Of a DNA stretch of 42,391 bases, positions 41,410 through 42,391 are shown piece by piece. The stretch is from Nitrosopumilaceae archaeon. GTDB lineage: Archaea > Thermoproteota > Nitrososphaeria > Nitrososphaerales > Nitrosopumilaceae. Below the pieces are notes generated by a model. It saw only the letters and a program-made list of their open reading frames with translations, did not search any database and was not told where the DNA came from. Positions within the stretch are counted from its first letter, which is position 1, and each line of letters opens with the position of its first letter. Made by a program: the position numbers and the translations under genes. Location of the stretch: contig JAHELB010000010.1 of NCBI GenBank assembly GCA_024644385.1, positions 1 through 42,391 on the forward strand, given 5' to 3'.

Positions 41410-42391
41410 ATGAAAATGTTGATAATTAAATTTTCAATTTTATTTCTAGTTTCCACGTTAATTTTTACATCATTTGGATTGCCTCTTGATTCTTTAGCAC
41501 AAACTCCTGAAGAATTACCCTCTCAAATCCATGCACCTGATAGACTAATTGTGAAATTTAATCCGGGAATTTCTGACAATCAAAAAAACTCCATCCTTTC
41601 TGCTCAATCTGCTGAGGTTTTGGATCATCTTCCCTTATTGGATGTAAAGATTATTTCTGTTCCCGAACAAGCCCTTGATGCTGTAAAAAATGCTTTATCA
41701 AAAAATCAATCTGTAGAATACGCTGAATATGATATTGCAGTACCCCCAACCACAATTCCAAATGACACTAGTTATGGGAATCAATGGTATCTTCCAATGA
41801 TTAATGCTCCTGAGGCATATGATATTACCCATGGCGATGGGTTCCCAATTGTAATTCTTGATTCCGGAATAGACATGAATCATTCTGACCTTTCATCCAA
41901 GATTATCTATCCATACAATGGTATAACACAAGTTGCAGGACCTGTAGACCACCAAAATGGCTGTGGTCATGGAACTCCAGTAGCTGGATCAGCAGCTGCA
42001 ATCACCAATAATGCAAACGGTGTTGCAGGGGTCGGTTGGGGGACTCAAATTATACCAGTAAAAATTACCGATGATACTGCAAGTGGTTCCACTCAGTGTT
42101 ATGGTTGGAGCAATGGCGTTCTAAAGGGTGTTGAATGGGCAGTCAGTCATAATGCCAAAGTAGTAAATCTTAGTTATGGTTTTAGTGCTTCAGGTGCAAT
42201 TTTAACAGCAGCTCAATTACTTCAGGATAATGATGGATGGCTTGTAATTTCCGCTGGAAATGATGGTGGTCAAATCACCAAAGCAGATGATCCTAGAGTA
42301 ATTTTTGTCTCCTCAACTACATCTAGTGACAATCTGTCTGGATTTTCATCTTATGGTGATTTTGTGGATATGTCTGGTCCAGGAAGTAGTA
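41410..42391 (+). CDS. Subtilisin-like (S8) serine protease, right-truncated
   Basis: The ATG at 41410 opens a frame that runs to the window edge. A signal peptide (about 1-30) is followed by an inhibitor-I9-like prodomain (DRLIVKFNPGISDNQKNSIL, VEYAEYD at its end, about 43-105). The catalytic domain then shows Asp in IVILDSGIDMNHSD (about 150), His in GCGHGTPVAGSA (about 186) and the oxyanion Asn in VISAGNDGG (about 280); the Ser lies beyond the window. It is an exported protease, probably active on the cell surface. Because it lacks a stop codon in the window, its C-terminal domains are unknown. Confidence 0.93.
   Translation, partial: MKMLIIKFSILFLVSTLIFTSFGLPLDSLAQTPEELPSQIHAPDRLIVKFNPGISDNQKNSILSAQSAEVLDHLPLLDVKIISVPEQALDAVKNALSKNQSVEYAEYDIAVPPTTIPNDTSYGNQWYLPMINAPEAYDITHGDGFPIVILDSGIDMNHSDLSSKIIYPYNGITQVAGPVDHQNGCGHGTPVAGSAAAITNNANGVAGVGWGTQIIPVKITDDTASGSTQCYGWSNGVLKGVEWAVSHNAKVVNLSYGFSASGAILTAAQLLQDNDGWLVISAGNDGGQITKADDPRVIFVSSTTSSDNLSGFSSYGDFVDMSGPGSS

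Overview
The window is a gene-dense, AT-rich (roughly one third GC) chromosome segment. It most likely comes from an ammonia-oxidising archaeon of the Nitrososphaerota (Thaumarchaeota), Nitrosopumilus/Nitrosarchaeum type. The evidence is a CdvC (Vps4-like) division ATPase with a MIT domain, membrane-anchored plastocyanin-like proteins, an archaeal-type AspRS behind a NusA-like KH protein, TATA boxes about 25 nt before start codons (leaderless transcripts), and many small Cys-rich proteins. No ammonia monooxygenase gene, rRNA, tRNA, CRISPR array or insertion sequence was seen.

Layout. 1-5231: the bacterial-type excision repair operon uvrB (left-truncated), uvrA, uvrC. 5253-7328: two tandem, duplicated cupredoxin genes on the minus strand. 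8011-9450: a small protein and citrate synthase, convergent. 10075-11643: a secreted protein made of three Cys-paired repeats. 11904-15737: a DHH phosphoesterase with a TTKAK minisatellite, a DoxX protein, a DUF3179 protein coupled to a small membrane protein, and two overlapping Cys-rich minigenes. 15787-17429: a RidA-like protein and a TrmB-type regulator. 17528-19831: a putative division operon of an ESCRT-III/CdvB-like protein, a helical protein and CdvC. 20005-24418: carA and carB, both with odd 5' ends; carB carries a 21-bp in-frame insertion with a stop codon. 24415-28917: a metallophosphoesterase, a SWIM protein, small proteins, A-type ATPase subunit F, an MDR dehydrogenase, an LsrF-like aldolase and an NTF2-like protein. 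29042-33896: the branched-chain amino-acid operon ilvB-ilvN-leuA-leuB, preceded by a Leu/Val-rich 19-codon leader ORF. 33916-36462: a YVTN propeller receptor-like protein and small zinc proteins. 36522-39375: the nusA-like/aspS operon and an orphan oligopeptide-type ABC ATPase. 39689-42391: a thaumarchaeal small protein, a VTT/DedA membrane protein, a tail-anchored zinc protein, and a subtilisin-like protease cut by the right edge.

How it works together. Three true operons stand out: DNA repair (uvrBAC), cell division (cdvB-like to cdvC) and Leu/Val/Ile synthesis (ilvBN-leuAB). Many convergent neighbours end within a few bases of each other, and several overlap, so transcripts must terminate inside or opposite a neighbouring gene. 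The most unusual observations are the CdvC operon with an apparent +1 frameshift in its first gene, the possible ilv leader peptide, the interrupted carB 5' end, and the perfect 15-bp minisatellite in the DHH gene.
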